Shown here in pieces: positions 1 through 7,611 of a stretch of DNA of 64,000 nt (its first letter is position 1; every line of letters begins with the position of its first letter). Made by a program: the position numbers and the translations under genes. Origin of the DNA: an uncultured Bacteroidales bacterium (lineage in GTDB: Bacteria > Bacteroidota > Bacteroidia > Bacteroidales > UBA932); assembly GCA_946405435.1 (NCBI GenBank), contig CAMJHF010000006.1:1-64000 (forward strand). Reading direction: 5' to 3'. The notes beneath the pieces were generated by a model. The model ran no database searches. It saw only the letters and a program-made list of their open reading frames with translations, and had not been told where the DNA came from.

Positions 1-17
1 AGCTGCCGCTTTTCGAA

Positions 18-50
18 AGGCTCGATTCCGAAAGGAACCGAGCCTTTTTT
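18..50 (+). terminator. Rho-independent terminator of the gene upstream of the window
   Basis: A GC-rich hairpin (GGCTCG arm pairing with CGAGCC, GAAA loop region) is followed by six T. It must end a transcript that enters from before position 1. Confidence 0.75.
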
Positions 51-64
51 GTATTATAAATGAG

Positions 65-1000
65 ATGTCACATTTAGGTGAAATAATTGCCCTTATGGTA
101 TCGTTCTCCTGGACGATATCTTCTATCTATGCGGATTTGGCATGCCGGAAGATTGGCACCATGAGTACCAATGTCATCCGTCTTTTCATGTCATTTCTGT
201 TGCTGGGTGTAGTTCTATGGGTTACGATCGGGTATCCTTATCCTGTCTATGCTGATGGCAAGACACTTCTGTGGCTCGGCCTTTCTGCTGTAGTTGGATA
301 TATTTTCGGCGACTGGTGCCTTTTCAATTGTTATATGTATATCGGAGCTAGGTTCGGGCAACTTCTGATGACTCTTGCTCCTCCTATTGCCGCTGTGACT
401 AGTTGGATTCTTCTGGGAGAAAAAATGGCATGGACATCTCTGATTGCTATGGTAGTCACTCTTGCGGGACTTGCTATTTCAATTCTCGGAAGGGGAGAGG
501 ACCACAAGGTTCAGCTTACCCTGCCGTTGAAGGGCATTATTTTCGGTGTCAGCGCCGGACTCGGGCAAGGTGTAGGCCTGGTTCTCAGCAAGATTGGTCT
601 TTCTTATTATGCCGAAGCCGTTCCTCCTGATGCACCTGAACTGCTCAATACTATGCTTCCTTTCGCATCCACCATGTTCAGGGCAATAGTCGGTGGATTC
701 GGTTTCCTCGCCATCATGGCCCTCCGCAAGGAAATGCCTGTCCTGGGAGCCGCCCTTAAGGACGGTAAAGGACTGAAATACACGGGCATTATGACTGTTT
801 TCGGTCCTGCTCTGGGCGTTTCCATGTCGCTTATGGCGGTTAGGTACACAAGTGCCGGCATAGCCTCTACGCTCATGGCGCTGTCGCCCGTTTTTATCAT
901 GGTGCCTTATTCTGTGATTTTCAAGCAGAGAATAAGATTTCGCGAGGTTGTGGGCGTGGCCATCACTATGACGGGCGTGGCCCTGTTCTTTCTGTTGTAA
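65..1000 (+). CDS. EamA/DMT-family transporter
   Basis: This is a 311-residue hydrophobic protein with about ten predicted membrane helices arranged as two EamA repeats (roughly residues 5-140 and 155-311). Each half ends in the typical pattern of small residues plus a WxLLGE or FKQRIRFREV-type loop. DMT exporters of this kind move amino acids, purines or other small metabolites out across the inner membrane, but the substrate cannot be read from sequence. The ATG at 65 is the first in-frame start and lies 15 nt after the preceding terminator. The gene stands alone: it is followed by a bidirectional terminator and converges on the small heat-shock gene. Length is normal for the family. Confidence 0.85.
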   Translation: MSHLGEIIALMVSFSWTISSIYADLACRKIGTMSTNVIRLFMSFLLLGVVLWVTIGYPYPVYADGKTLLWLGLSAVVGYIFGDWCLFNCYMYIGARFGQLLMTLAPPIAAVTSWILLGEKMAWTSLIAMVVTLAGLAISILGRGEDHKVQLTLPLKGIIFGVSAGLGQGVGLVLSKIGLSYYAEAVPPDAPELLNTMLPFASTMFRAIVGGFGFLAIMALRKEMPVLGAALKDGKGLKYTGIMTVFGPALGVSMSLMAVRYTSAGIASTLMALSPVFIMVPYSVIFKQRIRFREVVGVAITMTGVALFFLL

Positions 1001-1005
1001 GTATT

Positions 1006-1046
1006 ATAAAAGGGGCTGACTAAAATTTTAGTCAGCCCCTTTTATA
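1006..1046. terminator. Bidirectional terminator between convergent genes
   Basis: A long perfect hairpin is centred on an AAAT/ATTT core, with arms reading AAAAGGGGCTGACTA and its complement. It is flanked by A and T tracts on both sides, so it can end both the DMT transporter and the hsp20 transcript. Confidence 0.85.
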
Positions 1047-1062
1047 AGTAAATGATGCAGAA

Positions 1063-1494
1063 TTACTTTATTGCTATCTGCTTGACTGTATCGGCCTTGG
1101 CGATTTTCTCTTTCTTGGGAAGAGTGACCGTAAGAACGCCTTTCTCTACGTGAGCCTCGATTTTTTCGGCATCTACATCGTCGGGCAGAAGCAGTGTCTG
1201 CTGGAATTTCTCATAGGAGAATTCGCGGCGCAGGAACCTTCCGTGTTTCTTGCCTTCCTTGTTCTCGGACTTCTTTTCCATCTCGATGTGCAGATTGTTG
1301 TCCGCATCCACATGCACTTGGAAATCTTCCTTGGAGAGTCCCGGAGCGGCAAGCTCTACTTCGTATTCTTTCTCTGTTTCAATTACATTGATGGCCGGTG
1401 CTGTATAAGTGGGCCTTTCCATCCAGCTGTTGTCGAAAAAGTCATTGAAAATGTCCGGCAGCCAGCTATCACTCGTTCTTCTCATTGGTAACAT
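1063..1494 (-). CDS. Small heat-shock protein, Hsp20/alpha-crystallin family
   Basis: This 143-residue protein has a short N-terminal arm and an alpha-crystallin domain at about residues 37-135. The domain shows the family hallmarks AAPGLSKEDFQVHV and the A-x-x-x-n-GVLTVTLPK signature, and an I-x-I type C-terminal anchor (IAI) lies near the end. Such proteins are ATP-independent holdases that bind unfolding cytosolic proteins under stress. Start choice: ATG at 1494 or the in-frame ATG three codons later (1485); both leave the domain intact. The upstream 150 bp holds several inverted repeats that may be regulatory. It is a monocistronic gene by context. Confidence 0.93.
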   Translation of the reverse strand: MLPMRRTSDSWLPDIFNDFFDNSWMERPTYTAPAINVIETEKEYEVELAAPGLSKEDFQVHVDADNNLHIEMEKKSENKEGKKHGRFLRREFSYEKFQQTLLLPDDVDAEKIEAHVEKGVLTVTLPKKEKIAKADTVKQIAIK

Positions 1495-1526
1495 AACTCA
1501 AAAACTTTTAAAACTGTTCCGGTTTG

Positions 1527-1638
1527 GAACCGTAGCTTCGGTTCTTATTCCCGGGGTTCCTTTCGGAAACCGAAATAGAGTATGGCAAACCCCGGACCAG
1601 TGACAAATGCTGTACTTTTTGGCATGTAAAAATGCCAA
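1527..1638 (-). promoter_or_regulatory. Inverted-repeat cluster upstream of hsp20
   Basis: Three inverted repeats lie in the hsp20 upstream region. GAACCG/CGGTTC is at 1527-1544. CCGGGGTT/AACCCCGG is at 1551-1595 and encloses a second hairpin, TTTCGG/CCGAAA, at 1561-1575. TTGGCAT/ATGCCAA is at 1619-1638. They could be operator sites or a structured leader. No CIRCE element (TTAGCACTC type) is present. Confidence 0.4.
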
Positions 1639-1642
1639 ATAG

Positions 1643-2800
1643 TCAAAATTTTTCAGAAATAGCCTGTGCCACAACCCACGCCGTGCTCCATGCCGCCTGT
1701 AGGTTGAATCCTCCGGTAATGGCGTCAATATCAAGCACTTCGCCAGCAAAGTAGAGTCCTGGCACGCGGCGCGATTCCATCGTGTCCGGCTTGACTTCCC
1801 GCAGTGCTACGCCTCCGCAGGTAACGAATTCCTCCTTGAACTTTGCCCGCCCGCAGAAAGGGAAAGTATCAGCGGCAAGGGTGTTTACGAGCCTGGACAA
1901 TCCTTTGCTCCCAAGTTCTCCCCATCGCGCGTTCTCCCTTATTCCTGCACGCTGGACCAGATAGCTCCATAATCTGGCGGTAAGCTGTGCGGGGTGGCTG
2001 TTGGCTATGGTCCTGCTGCCGGATGCCAGTTCTGAAACGATTTGGCGGGCCAGGTTTTCGCCCCCTCCCAGCCAGTCTACCAGGAGCGTTCCCGAGTAGC
2101 CGCAGTCTGAAAGGTGCCTTGCGGCGTAGGAGGAAAGCTTGAGCGTGGCAGGGCCGCTTACTCCCCAGTCCGTCACCAGCAATGTGCCCTGCGAACGGAA
2201 TCGCGTGCCGGCAATGCCCAGGGTGACGTTTTCTACCACCGTACCCATGAGCGAGCGCAGGCCTTCGTCCTGGACTTTCAGGGTGAAGAGTGACGGGACC
2301 GGAGGCACAAGTTCTATTTCCGTCCCCTCCAGGATGCCGGCCGTGCCGCCGCCTGTGGCCAGGACGACCGCGTCGGCGCCTTCCGGTATGGACTTGGTCC
2401 TGCAGCCGCATCTGACTTGAACTCCTCCGCTTTTGATGCAGTCTTCCAGGGTATGCACGATCTGCATGGCGTCCTGACTCGCCGGGAAGATGCAGTGGTC
2501 TGGCTGGACCACCAGCCGCACGCCGCGTTCTTCGAACCACTTGCAGGTGTCCCGCCATCCGAAACGGCCGAGGACCTTGCGCATGACTTTGTCGCCGCGT
2601 GGATATGCTTCGGAAAGTGACTCAATGCCCTCGAAAGAATTCGTGAGGTTGCAGCGCCCGCCGCCGGTTACGGCCAGTTTCGCCATCAGGCGCCCGCCGG
2701 CCTCCAGGATTGTAATATTCCATCCCGGGCGCAGCGCGGACAACTGTGCAGCGCAAAAACAGCCTGCAGCACCACCCCCTATAATTACAACGCTAGCCAC
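1643..2800 (-). CDS. BaiN/HI0933-family NAD(P)/FAD-dependent oxidoreductase
   Basis: This 385-residue flavoprotein starts with a dinucleotide-binding Rossmann motif (VVIIGGGAAGCFCA, residues 4-17). The family signature GGGRCNLTNS follows at about residue 47. A second FAD contact lies near the C-terminus (YFAGEVLDIDAITGGFNLQAAW). The family includes E. coli YhiN, HI0933 and the clostridial bile-acid reductase BaiN, but most members have no assigned substrate, so a bile-acid role must not be assumed. The start is GTG at 2800. The Rossmann motif begins immediately, so no upstream start is needed, and a promoter-like box sits 4 nt before it. It is a single gene, divergent from the EF-hand protein. 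Confidence 0.88.
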   Translation of the reverse strand: MASVVIIGGGAAGCFCAAQLSALRPGWNITILEAGGRLMAKLAVTGGGRCNLTNSFEGIESLSEAYPRGDKVMRKVLGRFGWRDTCKWFEERGVRLVVQPDHCIFPASQDAMQIVHTLEDCIKSGGVQVRCGCRTKSIPEGADAVVLATGGGTAGILEGTEIELVPPVPSLFTLKVQDEGLRSLMGTVVENVTLGIAGTRFRSQGTLLVTDWGVSGPATLKLSSYAARHLSDCGYSGTLLVDWLGGGENLARQIVSELASGSRTIANSHPAQLTARLWSYLVQRAGIRENARWGELGSKGLSRLVNTLAADTFPFCGRAKFKEEFVTCGGVALREVKPDTMESRRVPGLYFAGEVLDIDAITGGFNLQAAWSTAWVVAQAISEKF

Positions 2801-2804
2801 GGAG

Positions 2805-2812
2805 TAAATATA
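2805..2812 (-). promoter_or_regulatory. -7 box (TATATTTA) of the BaiN-like gene
   Basis: The box matches the Bacteroidota TAnnTTTG element in 7 of 8 positions. It ends 4 nt before the GTG start, so the mRNA is predicted to be leaderless. No clear -33 TTG is seen. Confidence 0.45.
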
Positions 2813-2825
2813 GGAAAAATTTGCT

Positions 2826-2833
2826 TATATTTG
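2826..2833 (+). promoter_or_regulatory. -7 box (TATATTTG) of the EF-hand gene
   Basis: This is an exact TAnnTTTG match placed 26 nt before the ATG at 2860. Its position argues against any translation start upstream of 2860. It lies back to back with the divergent -7 box at 2805-2812. Confidence 0.6.
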
Positions 2834-2859
2834 CCTTTATACACCAAACCTCCACAATT

Positions 2860-5079
2860 ATGGCAAAGAAAAAGAAAAGCACAGGCTACGATTGGAGCTA
2901 CAGCTCCTTTGGCGGCGTGGTCCGCGTAAATGTTCGCAGCGGCGAAGATATCGCTCATCTGGGAGAACTGGACAAAAAACTATGGACTGTCCTGAGCTGC
3001 CCCACCGAGGGCCTCGAGTTCCCCTCGGAAACACTTAAACTCATCGACACCGACGGTGACGGCAAGATCCGTGTAGATGAGATTGTCGCAGCTGCCAACT
3101 GGCTGTGCAAGGTTCTGAAAGATAAGGAATTGCTTATCAAGGCCCCGGATACTCTCAAGCTTTCGGACATCAATACGGATGTACCCGAAGGCGAAAAACT
3201 CGAGAAATCGGCCCGCCAGATTCTTTCGAACCTCAAGCTTCAAAAAGACGATATTTCAGTGGCGGATACTTCCGACAGCGTGGCAATCTTTGCCGACACC
3301 GCATTCAACGGTGACGGTGTGATTACCGAGGCCTCCGCAGCAGACGACACCCTCAAGGGGGTCATCAAGACCATTGCGGCACAGATCGGATCCACGACCG
3401 ACCGCAGCGGAGCGGAAGGAGTCACAGCCGAGCAAATAGAGGCGTTCTACACCGCCCTTGCCGATTATGCTGCATGGCAGGCTGCCGCCACTCCCGATAT
3501 TTTCCCCTTCGGAGACAATACCCAGGCGGCCCTGGATGCTGCCGACGCCATCAAGACCAAGGTCTCCGACTTTTTCATGCGCTGCAAACTCATTGCCTTC
3601 ACCGAGGCAGCAGCGCCCGCCGTCGATGTGTCAACCGACAAGATAAGCGCCATATCCGACCACGACCTCTCCGGAGAGGCCCAGGAGATAGCATCCTACC
3701 CTCTTGCCCGTCCGTCCAAGGACGGAGTACTGCTCTTTGATGCCATCAACCCCGCCTGGAAGGCTAAAGTCGATGCCTTCAGGACCCTTGCCGGCCTGGA
3801 TGCCAAAGACGGTATCAATGAGGCGGAATGGAATGAAATAGTGTCCAAGTTCTCTGCATTCTCGGCGTGGAAGGACTCAAAGAAAGGCGCTGAAGTGGAG
3901 GCTCTCGGGCTCGAAGAAGTCAAAAAGCTTATCGCCGCCGATAACAAGGCCGCCCTGCTGGAGCTGATTGCATCCGACAAGGCCCTTGAGGATGAGGCGA
4001 ACTCTATTGACGAAGTAAACAAGCTGACGCATCTTGTCAGGGACTTCTACAAGCTGCTCAAGAACTACGTGGTTTTCAGCGACTTCTATTCCCCCGACCA
4101 GAATGAGATGTCTGTATTCGAGGCCGGCAAGCTCTACATTGACGAGCGTTGCTGCCGCCTCTGCGTGAGGGTTGAAGATATGGGCAAGCACGCCGATATG
4201 GCCGGTCTTAGCGGCATGTTCCTGCTTTACTGCGCCTGTACATCCAAGACTACTGGCAAATCGATGAATATCGTTGCCGTAATGACCGACGGCAAAACCA
4301 GAAACCTGCGCCCCGGCACCAACGGTGTATTCTACGACCGCGACGGACTTGACTACGATGCCACCATCATAAAGATAGTGGAGAACCCGATAAGCATCAA
4401 GCAGGCATTCTGGTCTCCTTATGTCAAATTCTGGAATTGGATAACAGGCTTGATCAACAAGTCGGCCGCAGAGAAGGATGCCAAATCCATGGAGAACCTT
4501 CAGGCTTCGGCTACTGCGGCTCCCGCCGATGCGGCAGCCAAGAAGCAGCCATTCGACATTGGCAAGTTTGCCGGTATCTTCGCTGCCGTAGGCATGGCCA
4601 TTGGCCTCCTGGGGGCTGCGATAGCAGGTATCGTCACCGGAATAGCCAAACTGCCCTGGTGGGGTATACTGCTGCTCATCGTCGGCATCATGCTGCTTAT
4701 CTCTGGCCCTTCATGCTTCATCGCCTGGGGCAAGCTGCGCCGCCGCAACCTCGGCCCGGTGCTCAATGCCAACGGCTGGGCCATCAACTCCAATGTCATC
4801 GTCAACATTCCTTTCGGACGCACTCTTACGAGCATTGCGAAATATCCCAAACTCAAGCTGGACGACCCCTACAAGCCCAAGGCACCGCTTTGGTGGCGGA
4901 TCTGCCGCTGGCTGCTCCTGGCCCTTGTCGTCGCTTTCTGCGCATTGTTCTTTACGGACAACCTGAAGTGCATAGGCCTGCCGCTGCATAAGGAGAAGCC
5001 TGCCGTGGAGCAGGTGGGAGAAGCGGCTCCCGAGGCTCCTGCAGAGTCGGAAGCTGAAGTAGAAGTTCCACAGGAATAG
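2860..5079 (+). CDS. EF-hand calcium-binding integral membrane protein
   Basis: This 739-residue protein has a canonical EF-hand loop at residues 63-74 (D63-x-D65-G-D67-G-x-I-x-x-x-E74) and a degenerate EF-like loop near residues 145-156 (DTAFNGDG). A long, mostly helical cytosolic-type region follows. Two adjacent membrane helices lie at about residues 568-625, and a third at about 679-703. The C-terminal tail is rich in E, A and P. Conserved proteins of this architecture occur in Bacteroidota without a known role; I infer a calcium-sensing or calcium-binding membrane factor. The ATG at 2860 is chosen because the upstream TTG at 2821 lies before the -7 promoter box. The next gene, a glycosyltransferase, begins 7 nt after the stop, so the two are likely co-transcribed. 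Confidence 0.7.
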   Translation: MAKKKKSTGYDWSYSSFGGVVRVNVRSGEDIAHLGELDKKLWTVLSCPTEGLEFPSETLKLIDTDGDGKIRVDEIVAAANWLCKVLKDKELLIKAPDTLKLSDINTDVPEGEKLEKSARQILSNLKLQKDDISVADTSDSVAIFADTAFNGDGVITEASAADDTLKGVIKTIAAQIGSTTDRSGAEGVTAEQIEAFYTALADYAAWQAAATPDIFPFGDNTQAALDAADAIKTKVSDFFMRCKLIAFTEAAAPAVDVSTDKISAISDHDLSGEAQEIASYPLARPSKDGVLLFDAINPAWKAKVDAFRTLAGLDAKDGINEAEWNEIVSKFSAFSAWKDSKKGAEVEALGLEEVKKLIAADNKAALLELIASDKALEDEANSIDEVNKLTHLVRDFYKLLKNYVVFSDFYSPDQNEMSVFEAGKLYIDERCCRLCVRVEDMGKHADMAGLSGMFLLYCACTSKTTGKSMNIVAVMTDGKTRNLRPGTNGVFYDRDGLDYDATIIKIVENPISIKQAFWSPYVKFWNWITGLINKSAAEKDAKSMENLQASATAAPADAAAKKQPFDIGKFAGIFAAVGMAIGLLGAAIAGIVTGIAKLPWWGILLLIVGIMLLISGPSCFIAWGKLRRRNLGPVLNANGWAINSNVIVNIPFGRTLTSIAKYPKLKLDDPYKPKAPLWWRICRWLLLALVVAFCALFFTDNLKCIGLPLHKEKPAVEQVGEAAPEAPAESEAEVEVPQE

Positions 5080-5086
5080 TTTCGTT

Positions 5087-6289
5087 ATGGATATTTCTAA
5101 CTTGCTGCTGAAAAAAGACCAGGTCAATGTAGGCTTGTTCAATGAGAGCTTTCCTCCGGTCATGGACGGCGTTTCAGTTTGCGTCGAGAATTATGCGAAC
5201 TGGCTCCAGCAGATGGTGGGCAATGTGAGCGTCGTGACGCCCAAGGTGCCCGGAACTGACTATAGTGGACTGCCTTTCGAGGTCCTTACTTATTTCAGTT
5301 TCCCGGTACCCAAGCGCCCTCCGTACGTTACCGGGATTGCCGAAGTGGACCCGATGTTCGTGTCGAGCCTCCTGAAAAAGCGCTTCAAGATCATACATTC
5401 CCACGGACCCTTCGGCGCGGGCAGCGTCGGCCAGCGCGTGGCCAGGTTCCAGGGCATCCCCCTGATTGCAACATTCCATTCCAAGTTCCGTGATGATTTC
5501 TCGCGCGTGTTCCCAAAGGCGATAGTCGATGTCATCATCAAGTATATCATTGATTATTTTGAAAGCGCCGACCTCGTATGGGTGCCGCAGGAGTCCGTGA
5601 TCGACGTCATAAGGGAGTATGGCTATAAAGGCCATGTTGAAGTCATGGACAACGGCTCCGACCTTGTGGCCGACTATCCTGAAAAGTATTTCGTGGAGTC
5701 GCGCCAGCATCTTGGCATAGGCCCGGAGGACTTCGTCCTGCTTTTCGTCGGCCAGCATATATGGGAGAAGAACACCCGTCTGATCATAGACAGCCTTGCC
5801 CGGGTAGCCGACGTTCCTTTCCGGATGTACTTCGTCGGAACCGGCTACGCCGAGGAGGAGATGAAGCGCATGGTTTCCGAATACGGCCTGGACAGCAAGG
5901 TGACCTTCGTCGGGACCGTCACAGACAGGGATAAACTCAAGGAGTACTATGCGGCTTCCGACCTCTTCCTTTTCCCCTCGTTGTATGATACTCAGGGACT
6001 TGTGGTGCGGGAAGCCGCCGCCCTTCATTCACCTTCCATCTTGGCGGCAGGCTCTACCGCAGGAGCGGCCATCACGGACGGCGTCAACGGTTTCCTTACT
6101 GCCAACGATGCCGACAGCATGGCCGGCCTGCTCAGGGAACTGATAAACGATCCGGAGCGCGTGCGCCGCGTTGGCCTGCAGGCATCTAAGACTTTGGTGC
6201 GTTCCTGGCGGGACTGCGTGGAGGAAGCCCTCGACCGTTATAACGTGCTCCTGAAATCCAGGAATCTGCCTACGATCGAGAGACTGTAG
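5087..6289 (+). CDS. GT4-type (GT-B) glycosyltransferase
   Basis: This is a 400-residue glycosyltransferase with two Rossmann halves. The N-terminal acceptor half begins VNVGLFNESFPPVMDGVSV, typical of mannosyl/glucosyl-diacylglycerol transferases. The C-terminal half carries the nucleotide-sugar site: VGQHIWEKNTRLIIDSL, then PSLYDTQGLVVREAAA, where D301 and E309 keep the EX7E spacing although the first Glu is Asp. The products of close relatives are glycolipids or cell-surface glycans. The exact donor and acceptor are not visible. It lies directly behind the EF-hand membrane protein in one likely transcript and ends at a strong hairpin. Confidence 0.85.
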   Translation: MDISNLLLKKDQVNVGLFNESFPPVMDGVSVCVENYANWLQQMVGNVSVVTPKVPGTDYSGLPFEVLTYFSFPVPKRPPYVTGIAEVDPMFVSSLLKKRFKIIHSHGPFGAGSVGQRVARFQGIPLIATFHSKFRDDFSRVFPKAIVDVIIKYIIDYFESADLVWVPQESVIDVIREYGYKGHVEVMDNGSDLVADYPEKYFVESRQHLGIGPEDFVLLFVGQHIWEKNTRLIIDSLARVADVPFRMYFVGTGYAEEEMKRMVSEYGLDSKVTFVGTVTDRDKLKEYYAASDLFLFPSLYDTQGLVVREAAALHSPSILAAGSTAGAAITDGVNGFLTANDADSMAGLLRELINDPERVRRVGLQASKTLVRSWRDCVEEALDRYNVLLKSRNLPTIERL

Positions 6290-6294
6290 TTAAA

Positions 6295-6362
6295 ATACAA
6301 AACTGCTGCATTCCGTATCCCATAATCAAGGGAAAACAGACTCGGAATGCAGCAGTTTGTAT
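6295..6362. terminator. Bidirectional terminator hairpin
   Basis: A 20-bp inverted repeat (arms 6295-6315 and 6342-6362, one bulged A) separates the convergent glycosyltransferase and nuclease genes. The loop is 26 nt. Confidence 0.7.
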
Positions 6363-6371
6363 GTGGATATA

Positions 6372-7148
6372 TTATTTTCCGAAGTAGAAATTCAGCAGGC
6401 GGGCGAGACGGTAGCCGGCGTCGCGGAGCTGGAGCGTAACGATATCCCTGGACTTTTCCACTGTGTCAGGGTCGAGGACCTTGGCCCGCGGAGGATTGAT
6501 TTCGTATATGTACGCTACGCGGTCTGCGGTGGCTTTTGCCCAGTCAACCGGGGTGCCTTTGGCTATCTTGCGCCTTTTGCATGCCCCGCAGTCGTCAATG
6601 AGCGAAGCGATCTGGTCTGCGTTCATGTCTTTCCACAGGAGGGTGGGCATGGCGTCGTAGAACGAGTGGAAACTGTGGTAATCCTGACCGTTCCAGCTGA
6701 AAGGCCAGTTGTTTTTGAACCCGGGGAAGTAGGAATGTACCGGGCAGTGCATGTCGCCCACGAAGTGGATGAGCATGCGTACGTTCATTACGACGGCGGA
6801 GTCGGAGAGCTCTTTGTAGTGCCTGAGGTTGTAGTCTACGATCTGCAGAGCATGTATCGCGTCGCCGGTCTTGAGACGGGGATTAGGGTCGTAGTTGTGT
6901 TTTGAATCGACGGCGTATACGTGCCATGCGGTAGTATAGGCGATTTCCTTGTCCCTGCGGTGCTCGTCCATCCATACGGCATCTTTCTGCAGGTTGTAGT
7001 CGAAATACTGTGCAATGTTTTCCTTGGTTTTGCTGCTTAGGTAGTGCTGTGCGACGGCTATCACCGTCTCGTGTCCGAGTTTTCCCCAGGCGCTCGCACC
7101 GAAGCTGCACAAAAGTGCAGCAAACATGGTCAGAATAATCTTTTTCAT
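6372..7148 (-). CDS. Secreted S1/P1-family zinc nuclease
   Basis: This 258-residue protein has an N-terminal signal peptide whose predicted cleavage (ASA|W) leaves Trp21 as the mature N-terminus. That is exactly what S1/P1 nucleases need, because the N-terminal Trp coordinates zinc. The motif WGKLGH and the later HFVGDMHCPVH block supply further zinc ligands. The family cleaves single-stranded DNA and RNA and removes 3' phosphates from nucleotides, here in the periplasm or outside the cell. The gene is monocistronic. A TATCTTTG box at 7153-7160 sits 4 nt before the ATG, implying a leaderless mRNA. A role in nucleic-acid or phosphate scavenging is inferred. Confidence 0.88.
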   Translation of the reverse strand: MKKIILTMFAALLCSFGASAWGKLGHETVIAVAQHYLSSKTKENIAQYFDYNLQKDAVWMDEHRRDKEIAYTTAWHVYAVDSKHNYDPNPRLKTGDAIHALQIVDYNLRHYKELSDSAVVMNVRMLIHFVGDMHCPVHSYFPGFKNNWPFSWNGQDYHSFHSFYDAMPTLLWKDMNADQIASLIDDCGACKRRKIAKGTPVDWAKATADRVAYIYEINPPRAKVLDPDTVEKSRDIVTLQLRDAGYRLARLLNFYFGK

Positions 7149-7152
7149 GATT

Positions 7153-7160
7153 CAAAGATA
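7153..7160 (-). promoter_or_regulatory. -7 box (TATCTTTG) of the S1/P1 nuclease gene
   Basis: Exact TAnnTTTG match on the minus strand, 4 nt upstream of the ATG. Confidence 0.5.
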
Positions 7161-7171
7161 GAAAAAAATAC

Positions 7172-7201
7172 TTGAATTATAAAGAATTATTCGTATATTT
7201 G
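7172..7201 (+). promoter_or_regulatory. Promoter of rpsO (TTG-N19-TATATTTG)
   Basis: A TTG at 7172-7174 and TATATTTG at 7194-7201 are separated by exactly 19 bp, matching the Bacteroidota housekeeping promoter. The predicted leader before rpsO is about 55 nt. Confidence 0.75.
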
Positions 7202-7261
7202 CAGGCTTTTTGCCGCGGTGGCATAAGCATAATCAATTAATCACTTAAAATTTTTTGCACG

Positions 7262-7537
7262 ATGGCTGAATACTTAATGCCAGAGAAGAAGCAAGAGATT
7301 TTCGCGAAGTACGGGAAGTCTAATACTGACACCGGCTCTCCTGAGAGTCAAGTTGCTCTATTTTCCTACCGTATCGCTCACCTTACCGAGCACGTCAAGA
7401 AGAACAAGAAAGACGTTGTAACACGCCGCAGTCTTCTTCGCCTCGTCGGTAAGCGCCGTCAGGTTCTGGATTACCTCCAGAAGGTTGACATCGAGAGGTA
7501 CAGGGATATCGTCAAGAAGCTTGGTCTTCGTCGATAA
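7262..7537 (+). CDS. rpsO: 30S ribosomal protein S15
   Basis: At 91 residues this is the usual S15 length. The helical core contains the rRNA-binding signature [27 protein letters not shown] and the conserved [18 protein letters not shown] segment. S15 binds 16S rRNA early in 30S assembly. The gene has its own promoter and a leader of about 55 nt. It is followed by a hairpin terminator and then pnp, the conserved rpsO-pnp order found in many bacteria. Confidence 0.97.
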   Translation: MAEYLMPEKKQEIFAKYGKSNTDTGSPESQVALFSYRIAHLTEHVKKNKKDVVTRRSLLRLVGKRRQVLDYLQKVDIERYRDIVKKLGLRR

Positions 7538-7555
7538 GCACAATAGGAAAATGCG

Positions 7556-7588
7556 GGGTGGCTCCCAATGGGGGAGCCATCCTTTTTT
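7556..7588 (+). terminator. Terminator or attenuator between rpsO and pnp
   Basis: An 11-bp stem (7556-7566 with 7572-7582, one G-U pair) is followed by six T. Because pnp starts only 24 nt later with no obvious promoter in between, partial read-through is likely. Confidence 0.8.
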
Positions 7589-7611
7589 AAAAGACGTAAT
7601 AGGAAACAGTA

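Noticed and set aside
1619..1638. Intrinsic terminator of the flavoprotein gene
   Set aside because: The inverted repeat TTGGCAT/ATGCCAA is followed by A residues, not T, in the gene's direction.
1643..2800. Specific bile-acid dehydroxylation role for the BaiN-like protein
   Set aside because: The family is broad (E. coli YhiN, HI0933) and no other bai gene is present.
2821..2859. TTG start for the EF-hand protein
   Set aside because: The codon lies upstream of the -7 box TATATTTG (2826-2833), so it would not be transcribed.
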